From assembly GCA_009908385.1 (NCBI GenBank), contig JAAAPE010000064.1:1-64000 (forward strand): DNA of 64,000 nucleotides, given 5' to 3'. The position numbers and the translations under genes are program-made. This stretch comes from Gammaproteobacteria bacterium (GTDB lineage Bacteria; Pseudomonadota; Gammaproteobacteria; Xanthomonadales; Wenzhouxiangellaceae). Under the pieces are notes generated by a model that saw only the letters and a program-made list of their open reading frames with translations, searched no databases and was not told the origin of the DNA. How positions within the stretch are numbered: the first letter of the stretch is position 1; every line of letters begins with the position of its first letter. This document shows positions 9,744 through 18,283 of this stretch, piece by piece.

Positions 9744-10835
9744 ATGGGAGCGGGACGGGACGATACCCTGCAAGCGCTCTACGCGGCCGCCATGGGCACC
9801 GGCTCCTGGCCGGACGCACTCGAAGCGCTGGCCGGCTTCGCCGACAGCCGTGTCGTGACCCTCGACACCTACGACCTCGACGCACATGCCGGCCGCGTGC
9901 TGGCTGCCAATGTCGTGCCCGATCCGTCGATCGAGGACTACAACCGGGAGTTCGGGCGTGACAACTTCCAGATCGAGGCCGGCGCGCGCTTCTACCGGCC
10001 CGGCAAGGTCATGCGGACCAGCGACTTCATCGCCCAGGACGAACTCCTCGGAAGCGGCATCTACAACCACGTCTATCGTCCCTTGGGCATTCGCTGGGGA
10101 ACGGGCGTCGGCCTGGAAGTGGATGAAAGCCGCATCACCGAATTCACCTTCATGCGGGCGCTCGACGCGGACGATCACTCCGAGCGCGACCTCGAGCGCA
10201 TCCGCTCGCTGGCCCCGCACCTGTTGCAGGCCTGGCAGGGCTACCAGCATCTCGCCCGCGTGGAGGACTCGCTCGAATCGGTCACCCGACTGTGGGATCG
10301 TTTCGACCATGCGGTCGTCGCCATCGACGGCAAGCGCCGCATTCGCTTCGCGAACCGCCTCGCCGAACGTTTTCTCGAGGCCGGGCAGGCCTGGGTCAGC
10401 CGCGCCGGCCGGCTGCACATGCGGCGGCTGCCCGATGATGAGCTTCTGGGTGAACAGCTGCGGGGCGTTCTGGCCAGCGAGGCCGGCATGCTGCGCTTTT
10501 CGGCGGGTGCCTTCGGCAACACACTCGTATCGTCGCTCGTCCGGCTCGACGAGTATTGCGTCGCGCTGATCGTCACAGACCCGGCCCGCAACGATACGGA
10601 TTGGCGGCCCGGCCTGATGATGCGCTTCCATCTCACCCCGGCCGAGGCCGAGACGGTCAACGCGGTCGTGGAGGGTGAGCCGCTCCGGCGCTTCGCCGAG
10701 CGCAGGGCGGTGTCCTACGAAACGGTCCGGTCGCAGCTCAAGGCCGCCATGCGCAAGAACGGCTGGCGGCGACAGGCCGACATGGTGGCCGGGGTGCTCA
10801 AAGCGCTGTTGCCGGCGGAACTTTTCCGGGGCTGA
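9744..10835 (+). CDS. LuxR-family HTH transcriptional regulator with PAS-like region
   Basis: C-terminal 'LTPAEAETVNAVVEGEPLRRFAERRAVSYETVRSQLKAAMRKNGWRRQADMVAGVL'; N-term 'LYAAAMGTGSWPDALEALA'. Confidence 0.85.
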   Translation: MGAGRDDTLQALYAAAMGTGSWPDALEALAGFADSRVVTLDTYDLDAHAGRVLAANVVPDPSIEDYNREFGRDNFQIEAGARFYRPGKVMRTSDFIAQDELLGSGIYNHVYRPLGIRWGTGVGLEVDESRITEFTFMRALDADDHSERDLERIRSLAPHLLQAWQGYQHLARVEDSLESVTRLWDRFDHAVVAIDGKRRIRFANRLAERFLEAGQAWVSRAGRLHMRRLPDDELLGEQLRGVLASEAGMLRFSAGAFGNTLVSSLVRLDEYCVALIVTDPARNDTDWRPGLMMRFHLTPAEAETVNAVVEGEPLRRFAERRAVSYETVRSQLKAAMRKNGWRRQADMVAGVLKALLPAELFRG

Positions 10836-10883
10836 GGGGCGGGCGGGTACAGAGAGCGAAATCCGAGCGTAGTCAGGCAGGCC

Positions 10884-10927
10884 TCACCCAATTGGGGGAT
10901 GTGTCGTCTGGAGCGGGTTGCTAATCT
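10884..10927 (+). promoter_or_regulatory. Candidate LuxR-type operator plus extended -10
   Basis: Palindrome TCaCCCAATTGGGgGA (10884-10899) and TGC-TAATCT (10919-10927); palindrome centre about 42.5 nt upstream of the inferred +1 (10934). Confidence 0.45.
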
Positions 10928-11058
10928 GTGCCTTCGTTCAGAGGGGCTGATGTTGGCAGCCCGGGGGACGCACGTCCGGGCGAGGGCGCGGGAGGCCGGG
11001 GAGACCCTCCTGACGCCCGTCGTCTCTTCCAGCTTTCGCGGGATGGGGTTACCGGTCT

Positions 11059-13383
11059 TCAGCGGCGGGCCTTGGCGAAGGCTTCGGCCAGCGCGCCGCC
11101 CGGCGCCTCGCTCCGGCCCCGCTTCTGTTTCTTCTTGCGCTGGCCCCGAGGCTCGGACGGCTTTTCACGGCGGCCGGAAGAGGACTGATCGGCATCCGGC
11201 AGCGGATCGTCCAGCCGGAGGCTCAGTGCGATGCGCTTGCGGTCGAGATCGACGTTCATCACCTTGACCTTCACGACCTCGCCGGCCTTGACCACCGTGC
11301 GCGGGTCCTTGACGAACTTGTCGCTCATGGCGCTGATGTGGACCAGACCGTCCTGGTGCACGCCCAGGTCCACGAAGGCTCCGAATGCGGCCACGTTGCT
11401 GACCGTGCCCTCCAGGATCATGCCGGGTCGCAGGTCCTTGATGGTTTCCACGCCTTCGGCGAATTTCGCGGTCCGGAACTCCGGACGCGGATCGCGACCC
11501 GGCTTTTCCAGCTCCTGGAGGATGTCCCGGACGGTCGGCAGGCCGAAGCGCTCGTCGGTGAAGCGACTGGCGTCGAGCGAGCGCAGGGTCTTCGCGTCGC
11601 CGATGAGCGCGGTGACCGGCCGGGCCAGGTCGTCGAGGATGCGTTTGACCACGGGGTAGGCTTCGGGATGGACGGCCGAGGCGTCCAGCGGGTCGTCGCC
11701 GTCGGCGATGCGCAGGAAGCCGGCGGCCTGCTCGAAGGTCTTGGCGCCCACGCGCGGCACCTTCAGCAGGTCCTTGCGTCGCCGGAAGGGTCCGTTGTCG
11801 TCGCGGTGGGCGACGATGTTGTCGGCGACCGTCGCGTTGAGCCCGGCCACGCGGGACAGCAGGGCGCTGGAGGCGGTATCGACGTGCACGCCCACGGCAT
11901 TGACGCAGTCCTCGACCCGAGCGTCGAGCGCCCGGGCCAGCTTGTACTGGTCGACGTCGTGCTGGTACTGGCCGACACCGATCGCCCTGGGCTCGATCTT
12001 GACCAGTTCCGCCAGGGGGTCCTGCAGGCGTCGTGCGATCGAGACTGCGCCGCGCAAGCTGACGTCCAGGTTGGGGAATTCCTTCGCCGCCAGCTCCGGG
12101 GCGGAGTAGACGGAGGCGCCGGCCTCCGAGACCACCAGTTTCTGGATGCCGCGCAGGCCCAGCTGCTTCAGCGCACGGGTCACGAACTGGTCGATTTCCC
12201 GCGACGCCGTGCCGTTGCCGATCGCGATCAGTTCGACCTCGTGCTTGCGGCACAGCGCGCCCAGGGTGTCGAGGGCGTCTTCGACGCGTTTCTGCGGCGG
12301 GAGCGGATAGATCGTGGCGGTGTCGAGGAGCTGTCCCGTGGGATCGATGACGACCAGCTTGGTGCCGGTCCGAAGCCCCGGGTCCAGGCCCATGACCGTC
12401 CGTGCGCCCGCCGGTGCCGCCAGCAGCAGGTCGCCCAGGTTGTCGCCGAAGATGCGGATGGCCTCGGCCTCGGCGCGCTCGCGGGCGCCGACCATCAGTT
12501 CCACCTGCAGGTTCATCTGCACGCGGGCTTTCCAGGCCGGGCGTGCGCCCATCATCAGCCAGGCGTCGGCCGGCCGGTTCCGATCCTGGATACCCAGGTG
12601 GCCCGCCACGCGCGCGATGGCATGATCGTGGCCCGATTCGGGATCCTCGCCCGGCTCGAGCTCCATGCTCAGGATGCCTTCGTTGCGGCCCCGCAGCATC
12701 GCCAGCACGCGGTGCGACGGCGCCTTCGCCAGCGGTTCCGAGTATGCGAAATAGTCGCGGTACTTGGCCCCCTCGTGTTCCTTGCCGTCGATCACGCGCG
12801 AGACCAGGCGGGCGCAGCCGGCATACCAGTCGCGCAGCTCGCCGAGCAGGTCGGCGTGCTCGCCGGCACGCTCGATCAGGATCTGACGGGCGCCGTCCAG
12901 CGCCGCGTCGACGTCTTCGATCTTGTGCCCGGCGTTCAGATAAGCGGCCGCGACCGTCTGCGGGTCCTGCGCGGGATCGGCCAGCAGGTCGTCGAGCAGC
13001 GGCTCCAGTCCGGCCTCGCGCGCGATCTGGGCACGCGTGCGGCGTCTGGGCTTGTAGGGCAGGTAGAGGTCTTCCAGGCGCGCCTTGGTGTCGGCGGCCT
13101 CGATGGCCTCCTTCAGTTCGCCGGTGAGCTTGCCCTGCTCGTCGATGGTGGCCAGCACCGTGGCGCGGCGATCCTCGAGCTCGCGCAGATAGGCCAGCCG
13201 CGTTTCCAGATTGCGTAGCTGGGTGTCGTCCAGCCCGCCGGTGGCTTCCTTGCGGTAGCGGGCGACGAACGGCACGGTGGCGCCTTCGTCGAGCAGCTTG
13301 ACGGCAGCGGAAACCTGCCCGGCGCGGGCACCGATTTCCTCGGCGATGCGAAGCGCGATGCGCTCGGCTGTGGCGTGTTTCAT
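11059..13383 (-). CDS. tex: Transcription accessory protein Tex
   Basis: '[26 protein letters not shown]', '[16 protein letters not shown]', C-terminal S1 domain '[26 protein letters not shown]'. Confidence 0.97.
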   Translation of the reverse strand: MKHATAERIALRIAEEIGARAGQVSAAVKLLDEGATVPFVARYRKEATGGLDDTQLRNLETRLAYLRELEDRRATVLATIDEQGKLTGELKEAIEAADTKARLEDLYLPYKPRRRTRAQIAREAGLEPLLDDLLADPAQDPQTVAAAYLNAGHKIEDVDAALDGARQILIERAGEHADLLGELRDWYAGCARLVSRVIDGKEHEGAKYRDYFAYSEPLAKAPSHRVLAMLRGRNEGILSMELEPGEDPESGHDHAIARVAGHLGIQDRNRPADAWLMMGARPAWKARVQMNLQVELMVGARERAEAEAIRIFGDNLGDLLLAAPAGARTVMGLDPGLRTGTKLVVIDPTGQLLDTATIYPLPPQKRVEDALDTLGALCRKHEVELIAIGNGTASREIDQFVTRALKQLGLRGIQKLVVSEAGASVYSAPELAAKEFPNLDVSLRGAVSIARRLQDPLAELVKIEPRAIGVGQYQHDVDQYKLARALDARVEDCVNAVGVHVDTASSALLSRVAGLNATVADNIVAHRDDNGPFRRRKDLLKVPRVGAKTFEQAAGFLRIADGDDPLDASAVHPEAYPVVKRILDDLARPVTALIGDAKTLRSLDASRFTDERFGLPTVRDILQELEKPGRDPRPEFRTAKFAEGVETIKDLRPGMILEGTVSNVAAFGAFVDLGVHQDGLVHISAMSDKFVKDPRTVVKAGEVVKVKVMNVDLDRKRIALSLRLDDPLPDADQSSSGRREKPSEPRGQRKKKQKRGRSEAPGGALAEAFAKARR

Positions 13384-13530
13384 GGGCGGTCGATCAGGCC
13401 TGGTGCGAAGTGAAGCGGGCGATTATCCACGAATGGCGGAGTCGCAACCATCTTGACATTGCAGCCGAGCGGACAGGGTGCCCTGGTTGCTAGAATCCCG
13501 GCAGGCAGTCAGAAGAAGGAGTGTTGGAGG

Positions 13531-13719
13531 ATGAGTTTGTCGATGGGCACGTTGCTGGGGCAGATGGTCTTCGTCCTGGTCGCGTTGGTGTTGACGGTCG
13601 TATTGATGATCGCTGCCATCCGCTTCCTGTTCGCGGCGACGCGGTGGATGAATCGCAAGGCGGATTTGCTCGAGCTCGAGCACGCAGCGTCAAGGCGAGG
13701 CAAGCCGGAAGCCAGATAG
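13531..13719 (+). CDS. Small single-pass membrane protein, hypothetical
   Basis: 62 aa; TM 'VFVLVALVLTVVLMIAAIRFLFA'; ATG preceded by GGAGG. Confidence 0.6.
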   Translation: MSLSMGTLLGQMVFVLVALVLTVVLMIAAIRFLFAATRWMNRKADLLELEHAASRRGKPEAR

Positions 13720-13741
13720 GATTCTCCGGCTGCGTCTGGGT

Positions 13742-15709
13742 TCAAGTGGACTCGATTTCGAGCAGGAACGCGTCGGCCTCGACGACATCTTCATGCCCGA
13801 CGCCGATCTGCGAGACCTGGCCGTCCATCGGCGCCTTGATGGCTAGTTCCATCTTCATCGCCTCCATGATCAGCAGGGTCTCGCCCTCGCTGACCGACTG
13901 GCCGGCCTCGGCGCGGATCTCGAGGATCTTGCCCGGCATGGGGGCGAGCAGGCGGCCGTCACCGGTGCCGGCTTCGACGGCGGCCTCGAAACGCGCGTGG
14001 CGGCTGACCGGCCAGCGGCGGTTGTCGAGGCAGACTTCGAGGCGATGCTCGTCGGCGACGTGAATCTGCAGCCGGCGGCCCTGGCCATCGAGGTTCAGGC
14101 TGAACTCGCTCTCGCCGAGTCGCCGGACCCGCGCGGCGTGGGTTTCGCCGTCGATCAGCAGCCGGTAGTCGCCGTCGAAGCCGCTGGCTTCGACGCTGAG
14201 GCGCAGGCTGCCGGATTCGATATCGAGGCTGCGGGTGGCCGGAGCACCCAGGCGCCAGCTGTCGCAGCTGTCCCAGGGCGTCCGGTCTGTCACGTCGGCC
14301 TCCTGCATCAGCAACCAGCGACCGGCTGCCGCGGCGAGCACCTCGAGCGGCGGTTCGCCGGCGTCCAGAATGGCCGAGAGGTCGCGATCGAGCAATCCGG
14401 TATCGATGGCGGCCTCGGCGAACACCGGAGCGCCAGCCAGTGCCTGGAGAAAGCCGAGGTTGGTGGTCGGGCCGGCCACGAAGCTGGCCGCCAGGGCCTG
14501 CTTCAGGCGCGCCAGGCAGGCTTCCCGCGTGGCGTCGTGCACGACCAGCTTGGCGATCATCGGGTCGTAGTGCATGCTGACCTCGTCGCCCGTCTCGACG
14601 CCCGAGTCGATGCGCACCCGCTCGCTTCCCGGCAGCACAAGCGCGTCGATCCGCCCGGTCGACGGCACGAAGCCATGGTCGGGATCCTCGGCGTAGATGC
14701 GCGCTTCCATCGCGTGGCCGGTGGCCCGGATCTCGTCCTGCCCGAGCGGCAGCCTTTCTCCCGAGGCGACGCGCAGCTGCCACTCCACCAGGTCCAGGCC
14801 CGTGATGCACTCGGTCACCGGGTGTTCGACCTGCAGGCGCGTGTTCATTTCCAGGAAGAAGAACTCCTGGCCGTCGACCAGGAATTCCACGGTGCCCGCG
14901 CCGACGTAGTCCACCGCTTCGGCCGCGCGAACGGCTGCCTTCAAGAGCGCCTGGCGCACCTCGTCATCCAGATGGGCGGCGGGCGCTTCCTCGATGATCT
15001 TCTGGTGACGACGCTGGCTGGAACAGTCGCGCTCGAACAGGTGCACGGTGTTGCCTTGGGTGTCGGCGAAGACCTGTGCTTCGATGTGGCGCGGGGTTTC
15101 CAGGTAGCGCTCGAGAATCATCCGATCGTCGCCGAAGGCGCCCGAGGCTTCGCGTCTCGCGGCCTTTAGCGCCTCTTCGAAATCGTCTTTCGAGTGCACG
15201 ACCCGCATGCCCTTGCCGCCGCCACCGGCCGCGGCCTTGAGCATCAGCGGGAAGCCGACGCGTTCGGCCTCGCGGAGGAGCGTGTCGTCTTCCTGGTCGT
15301 CGCCGTGGTAGCCGGGAATCAGGGGTACCTCGGCGGCTTCCATCTTCGCCTTGGCGGCGGCCTTGGAGCCCATCAGGTCCATCGTCTCGGGCGAGGGGCC
15401 GATCAGGGTCAGGCCGGCATCAAGCAGGGCCCGGGCGAAACCGGCATTTTCGGCCAGGAAGCCGTAGCCGGGATGAATCGCCTGCGCGCCGGTGTCTTTC
15501 GCGGCCTGGATGATGCGATCGATGTCCAGGTAGGACTCGCGCGCCGGCGCGGCGCCGATGTGCACGGCCCGGTCGGCCAGGCGAACGTGGCGGGCGCCGG
15601 CATCGGCATCGGAATAGACGGCCACGGTCTCCACGCCCAGGAGGCGACAGGTGGCGATGATGCGGCAGGCGATTTCACCGCGGTTGGCAATCAGGACGCT
15701 TGTAAACAT
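13742..15709 (-). CDS. liuD: Biotin carboxylase/biotin carrier subunit, probably methylcrotonoyl-CoA carboxylase alpha
   Basis: 'MFTSVLIANRGEIACRIIATCRLLGV', ATP-grasp 'KAAAGGGGKGMRVV', 'FLEMNTRLQVEHPVTE', biotinyl motif 'IMEAMKMELAI'; clustered with carboxyltransferase and enoyl-CoA hydratase. Confidence 0.9.
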   Translation of the reverse strand: MFTSVLIANRGEIACRIIATCRLLGVETVAVYSDADAGARHVRLADRAVHIGAAPARESYLDIDRIIQAAKDTGAQAIHPGYGFLAENAGFARALLDAGLTLIGPSPETMDLMGSKAAAKAKMEAAEVPLIPGYHGDDQEDDTLLREAERVGFPLMLKAAAGGGGKGMRVVHSKDDFEEALKAARREASGAFGDDRMILERYLETPRHIEAQVFADTQGNTVHLFERDCSSQRRHQKIIEEAPAAHLDDEVRQALLKAAVRAAEAVDYVGAGTVEFLVDGQEFFFLEMNTRLQVEHPVTECITGLDLVEWQLRVASGERLPLGQDEIRATGHAMEARIYAEDPDHGFVPSTGRIDALVLPGSERVRIDSGVETGDEVSMHYDPMIAKLVVHDATREACLARLKQALAASFVAGPTTNLGFLQALAGAPVFAEAAIDTGLLDRDLSAILDAGEPPLEVLAAAAGRWLLMQEADVTDRTPWDSCDSWRLGAPATRSLDIESGSLRLSVEASGFDGDYRLLIDGETHAARVRRLGESEFSLNLDGQGRRLQIHVADEHRLEVCLDNRRWPVSRHARFEAAVEAGTGDGRLLAPMPGKILEIRAEAGQSVSEGETLLIMEAMKMELAIKAPMDGQVSQIGVGHEDVVEADAFLLEIEST

Positions 15710-15780
15710 GGCCGCAAGTTTACCGTATCGCCCGGTCGGGATTGCTGCTCCGGTGGTGTGTGGACGCAAGAACGAAGCGG

Positions 15781-17121
15781 TCAGTCCGGTTCGATGAAGG
15801 CGTCCCGGAACAGCGAATCGCCGCTGACTTCGATCGTGCGTTCGACGGGGTCGGCGGGCAGCCAGTTCGAAGTGCCGGGTTGCTCCGCCCGGATCACGAT
15901 CGGTCCGGGTACGCCGTCGAGTGTGAGGACATCGCCGTCGAGCGTGGCCGGGCCCGAGACCAGGACGAAGGCCACCGCCAGCCCCGAGCTCGCGCTGCCC
16001 TCCAGCTGGATGGGGGGCTGTTGGGGGTGTAGCGTGGCCGGCGGCTCGAACGCGATGGATTGCTCGGCCGGCGCGACGACCAGGGTGCCGCTGGACTGCC
16101 CGCTCCAGCCGGATTGCTCGATGCTGGCCACGACCGTGTAGCTGCCGGCATCGACCGGGGCACTGGCCTGACCGTCGTAGCTGATCGAATGGACCAGCCC
16201 GGGCGGCACGGTAGCGGCCGCTACCTGCGCCGGCGTGCCGTCGTAGGTCTGTGCGAGGCCGGTCAGCTCGATGTCGGCTTCCCCGTCCATGCGCGCGGCC
16301 AGGAACTGGTCGACCAGGTTCTGGACGATGACTTCGTAGCCCTCGGGCTTGAGATGGAAGCAGTCGATGGCCAGTCCCCACAGGCGCTCGCGCATCGCCG
16401 CGACCGGGCTGGGCTGCGATATGTCGCCGGGTGGCTCGATGCTGCCCGGCGGAATGCCGTCGTCGGGCCAGCCGTAGTGGTTCTGCATCAGGCCGAAGTG
16501 ATCGACGTAGTGCACGCGCGATTGCTGCGCGGCGATGGCGGCAATCGACTCGATCAGTCCGACAGCCGCCTCGTTGAGTTGCAGCGGCGTGGGCTGGCCC
16601 ATGTCCTGCCAGCGCGGTTCGCAGGCGAACCAGCCGCCCAATCCACCGAGCGTGTCGCGGAAGTTCGGGTAGTCGTAGAGACTCAGCAGGATTTCGATGC
16701 CGGGATCGCGGTCGAGGATATAGTCGATGATCAGGCCTAGGTCGAACAGGATGGCTTCGGTCAGGGTTTCGATCTCGGCTGGCGTCATGCCGGTATGCCA
16801 CACGTCGAGAAAGTCGTTGCCGCCGACGGTCAGTTGGACGGTATCGATGTCGGGGTGGTTTTCGAGCGCGGCGTCGATCAACTGCAGATTCGTCGCCTGC
16901 TTCCAGTCGAAGGCGGTCGAGCCGCTCTCGGTGGTGGAATCGCCGTAGATGCCGTAGTCGGAAAGCCCGTTCTGGGCGAAGACGATGGCATGCGAACCGT
17001 CTTGCCACTGTTCCTCGGCCCAGCTGTCGCCGACGATCAGCAGCCTCGTGGTCGACTGTGCCTCGGCGCTTGCGGCGATCAGCCACAACAGGCCGATGCA
17101 AAGCGGCAGAACCTTGCTCAT
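15781..17121 (-). CDS. Secreted SGNH/GDSL-type hydrolase with C-terminal Ig/MBG-like domain
   Basis: Signal peptide; 'LLIVGDSWAEEQW', 'VGGNDFLD', 'DCFHLKPEGY'; C-terminal 'AQTYDGTPAQVAA..TVPPGLVHSISYDG..APVDAGSYTVVA'. Confidence 0.85.
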   Translation of the reverse strand: MSKVLPLCIGLLWLIAASAEAQSTTRLLIVGDSWAEEQWQDGSHAIVFAQNGLSDYGIYGDSTTESGSTAFDWKQATNLQLIDAALENHPDIDTVQLTVGGNDFLDVWHTGMTPAEIETLTEAILFDLGLIIDYILDRDPGIEILLSLYDYPNFRDTLGGLGGWFACEPRWQDMGQPTPLQLNEAAVGLIESIAAIAAQQSRVHYVDHFGLMQNHYGWPDDGIPPGSIEPPGDISQPSPVAAMRERLWGLAIDCFHLKPEGYEVIVQNLVDQFLAARMDGEADIELTGLAQTYDGTPAQVAAATVPPGLVHSISYDGQASAPVDAGSYTVVASIEQSGWSGQSSGTLVVAPAEQSIAFEPPATLHPQQPPIQLEGSASSGLAVAFVLVSGPATLDGDVLTLDGVPGPIVIRAEQPGTSNWLPADPVERTIEVSGDSLFRDAFIEPD

Positions 17122-17186
17122 GCTTGTGTCCCCGCGGGCTTTCTTGTGTTGTTCTTGCGTACTGGGTCAGGCTTTTCCCCAGAAGT

Positions 17187-17273
17187 CTAGCATGCGGCGA
17201 CTGGCTCGCTCTTTGGCGCCGGGCGACGGCAGGCGATATCGCCTCGGTTGGCAATCAGGACAGTCTTGAACAT
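17187..17273 (-). pseudogene. N-terminal remnant of a biotin-carboxylase (MccA-like) gene
   Basis: Encodes 'MFKTVLIANRGDIACRRPAPKSEPVAAC*', matching the liuD N-terminus 'MFTSVLIANRGEIACR' for 16 codons (17226-17273), then diverging. Confidence 0.8.
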
Positions 17274-17290
17274 GGTCACTTGGACATTGA

Positions 17291-17383
17291 AACCACGGAA
17301 GACACGGAATCGCACGGGAAAAGAAGTTCGATCTCTAAGGAAAGTAGTCTTTGCTTCCGAGTCGTTTCGTGATTTCCGTGGTT
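17291..17383. repeat. Imperfect hairpin element AACCACGGAA...TTCCGTGGTT
   Basis: 10-bp perfect terminal inverted repeats extending to about 27 nt imperfect complementarity. Confidence 0.75.
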
Positions 17384-17391
17384 CCTGGTTT

Positions 17392-18186
17392 TCAGGAATC
17401 GCCCGCAATCCAGGACGGCTTGCGCTTATCGAGGAAGGCGTTGAGGCCTTCCTGCCCTTCACGCGAGACGCGCAGCGCGGCGATCAGCTCGGAGGTGCGG
17501 CGGTCGGTTTCGGCCTCGTCGTGGCGGCCGCCGGCGATCGTGTGGATCAGTTCCTTGCAGTGCGCCTGGGCGTGCGGGCCGCCGGCGAGCAGCAGCTCGA
17601 CCAGGTCGCCGACGTGGCCGTCGAGCTGGCCGGTGGGCACGGTGTCGCTGACCAGGCCGATGCGCACGGCCCGCTCGGCGTCGATGCGCTCGCCGGTCAG
17701 CATGTAATGGCGGGCGTTGTTGACGCCGATGCGCGGAATCACGAAGGGCGCGATGGTCGCCGGCGCCAGTCCCAGTCGCACTTCGGTGAGCCCGAATTTC
17801 GCGGTCTCCAGTGCCACGGCCAGGTCGCAGCAGGCGATCAGCCCGACGCCGCCGCCGAAGGCGTGGCCGTTGACTCGGGCGATGGTCGGGCAGGGCAACT
17901 GGTCGAGCTTGCGCAGCATGGCGGCCAGGCGCTTGGCGTCCTCGCGGTTCTCGGACTCCGACCCCTCGGCCATGGCGCGCATCCAGTTGAGGTCCGCCCC
18001 GGCGGAGAAGCTGTGCCCCTCACCGGTCAGGATCATTGCCCGCGCCGCTTCGTTGGCCACCTTGTCGAAAGTCTCCGACAGCTCGGCGACCAGTTCGGCA
18101 TTGAAGGCGTTGTGTACCTCGGGCCGGTTGAGCGTCACCGTGGCCACGCTGCGATCGTCGATGTTGAGTTTCAGTAGTTCAGTCAT
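17392..18186 (-). CDS. liuC: Enoyl-CoA hydratase/isomerase family, probable methylglutaconyl-CoA hydratase
   Basis: 'VTLNRPEVHNAFNAEL', 'GEGHSFSAGADLNWM', 'NGHAFGGGVGLIACCDLAVA'. Confidence 0.88.
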   Translation of the reverse strand: MTELLKLNIDDRSVATVTLNRPEVHNAFNAELVAELSETFDKVANEAARAMILTGEGHSFSAGADLNWMRAMAEGSESENREDAKRLAAMLRKLDQLPCPTIARVNGHAFGGGVGLIACCDLAVALETAKFGLTEVRLGLAPATIAPFVIPRIGVNNARHYMLTGERIDAERAVRIGLVSDTVPTGQLDGHVGDLVELLLAGGPHAQAHCKELIHTIAGGRHDEAETDRRTSELIAALRVSREGQEGLNAFLDKRKPSWIAGDS

Positions 18187-18194
18187 AAGAAAAC

Positions 18195-18279
18195 AAGGTT
18201 TCAGGTTTCAGTGTTCAGGTTTCAGGGGGAGGCTTCGATCGGGTTTTCCTCAACCCTGAAACCTGAACCCTGAAACCTT
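18195..18279. repeat. Inverted stutter repeat (GGTTTCAG/GGTTCAGG words)
   Basis: AAGGTTTCAGGTTTCAGTGTTCAGGTTTCAGGG versus CCCTGAAACCTGAACCCTGAAACCTT. Confidence 0.8.
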
Positions 18280-18283
18280 CCAA

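Noticed and set aside
10950-11267. Possible small ORF downstream of the LuxR-type promoter
   Set aside because: Arg-rich low-complexity translation running antisense through the tex 3' end; weak RBS spacing.
13742-17254. Single 1170-aa minus-strand ORF
   Set aside because: Only the part from 15709 down is the biotin carboxylase; the upstream extension is an out-of-frame reading of the GDSL gene in high-GC DNA.
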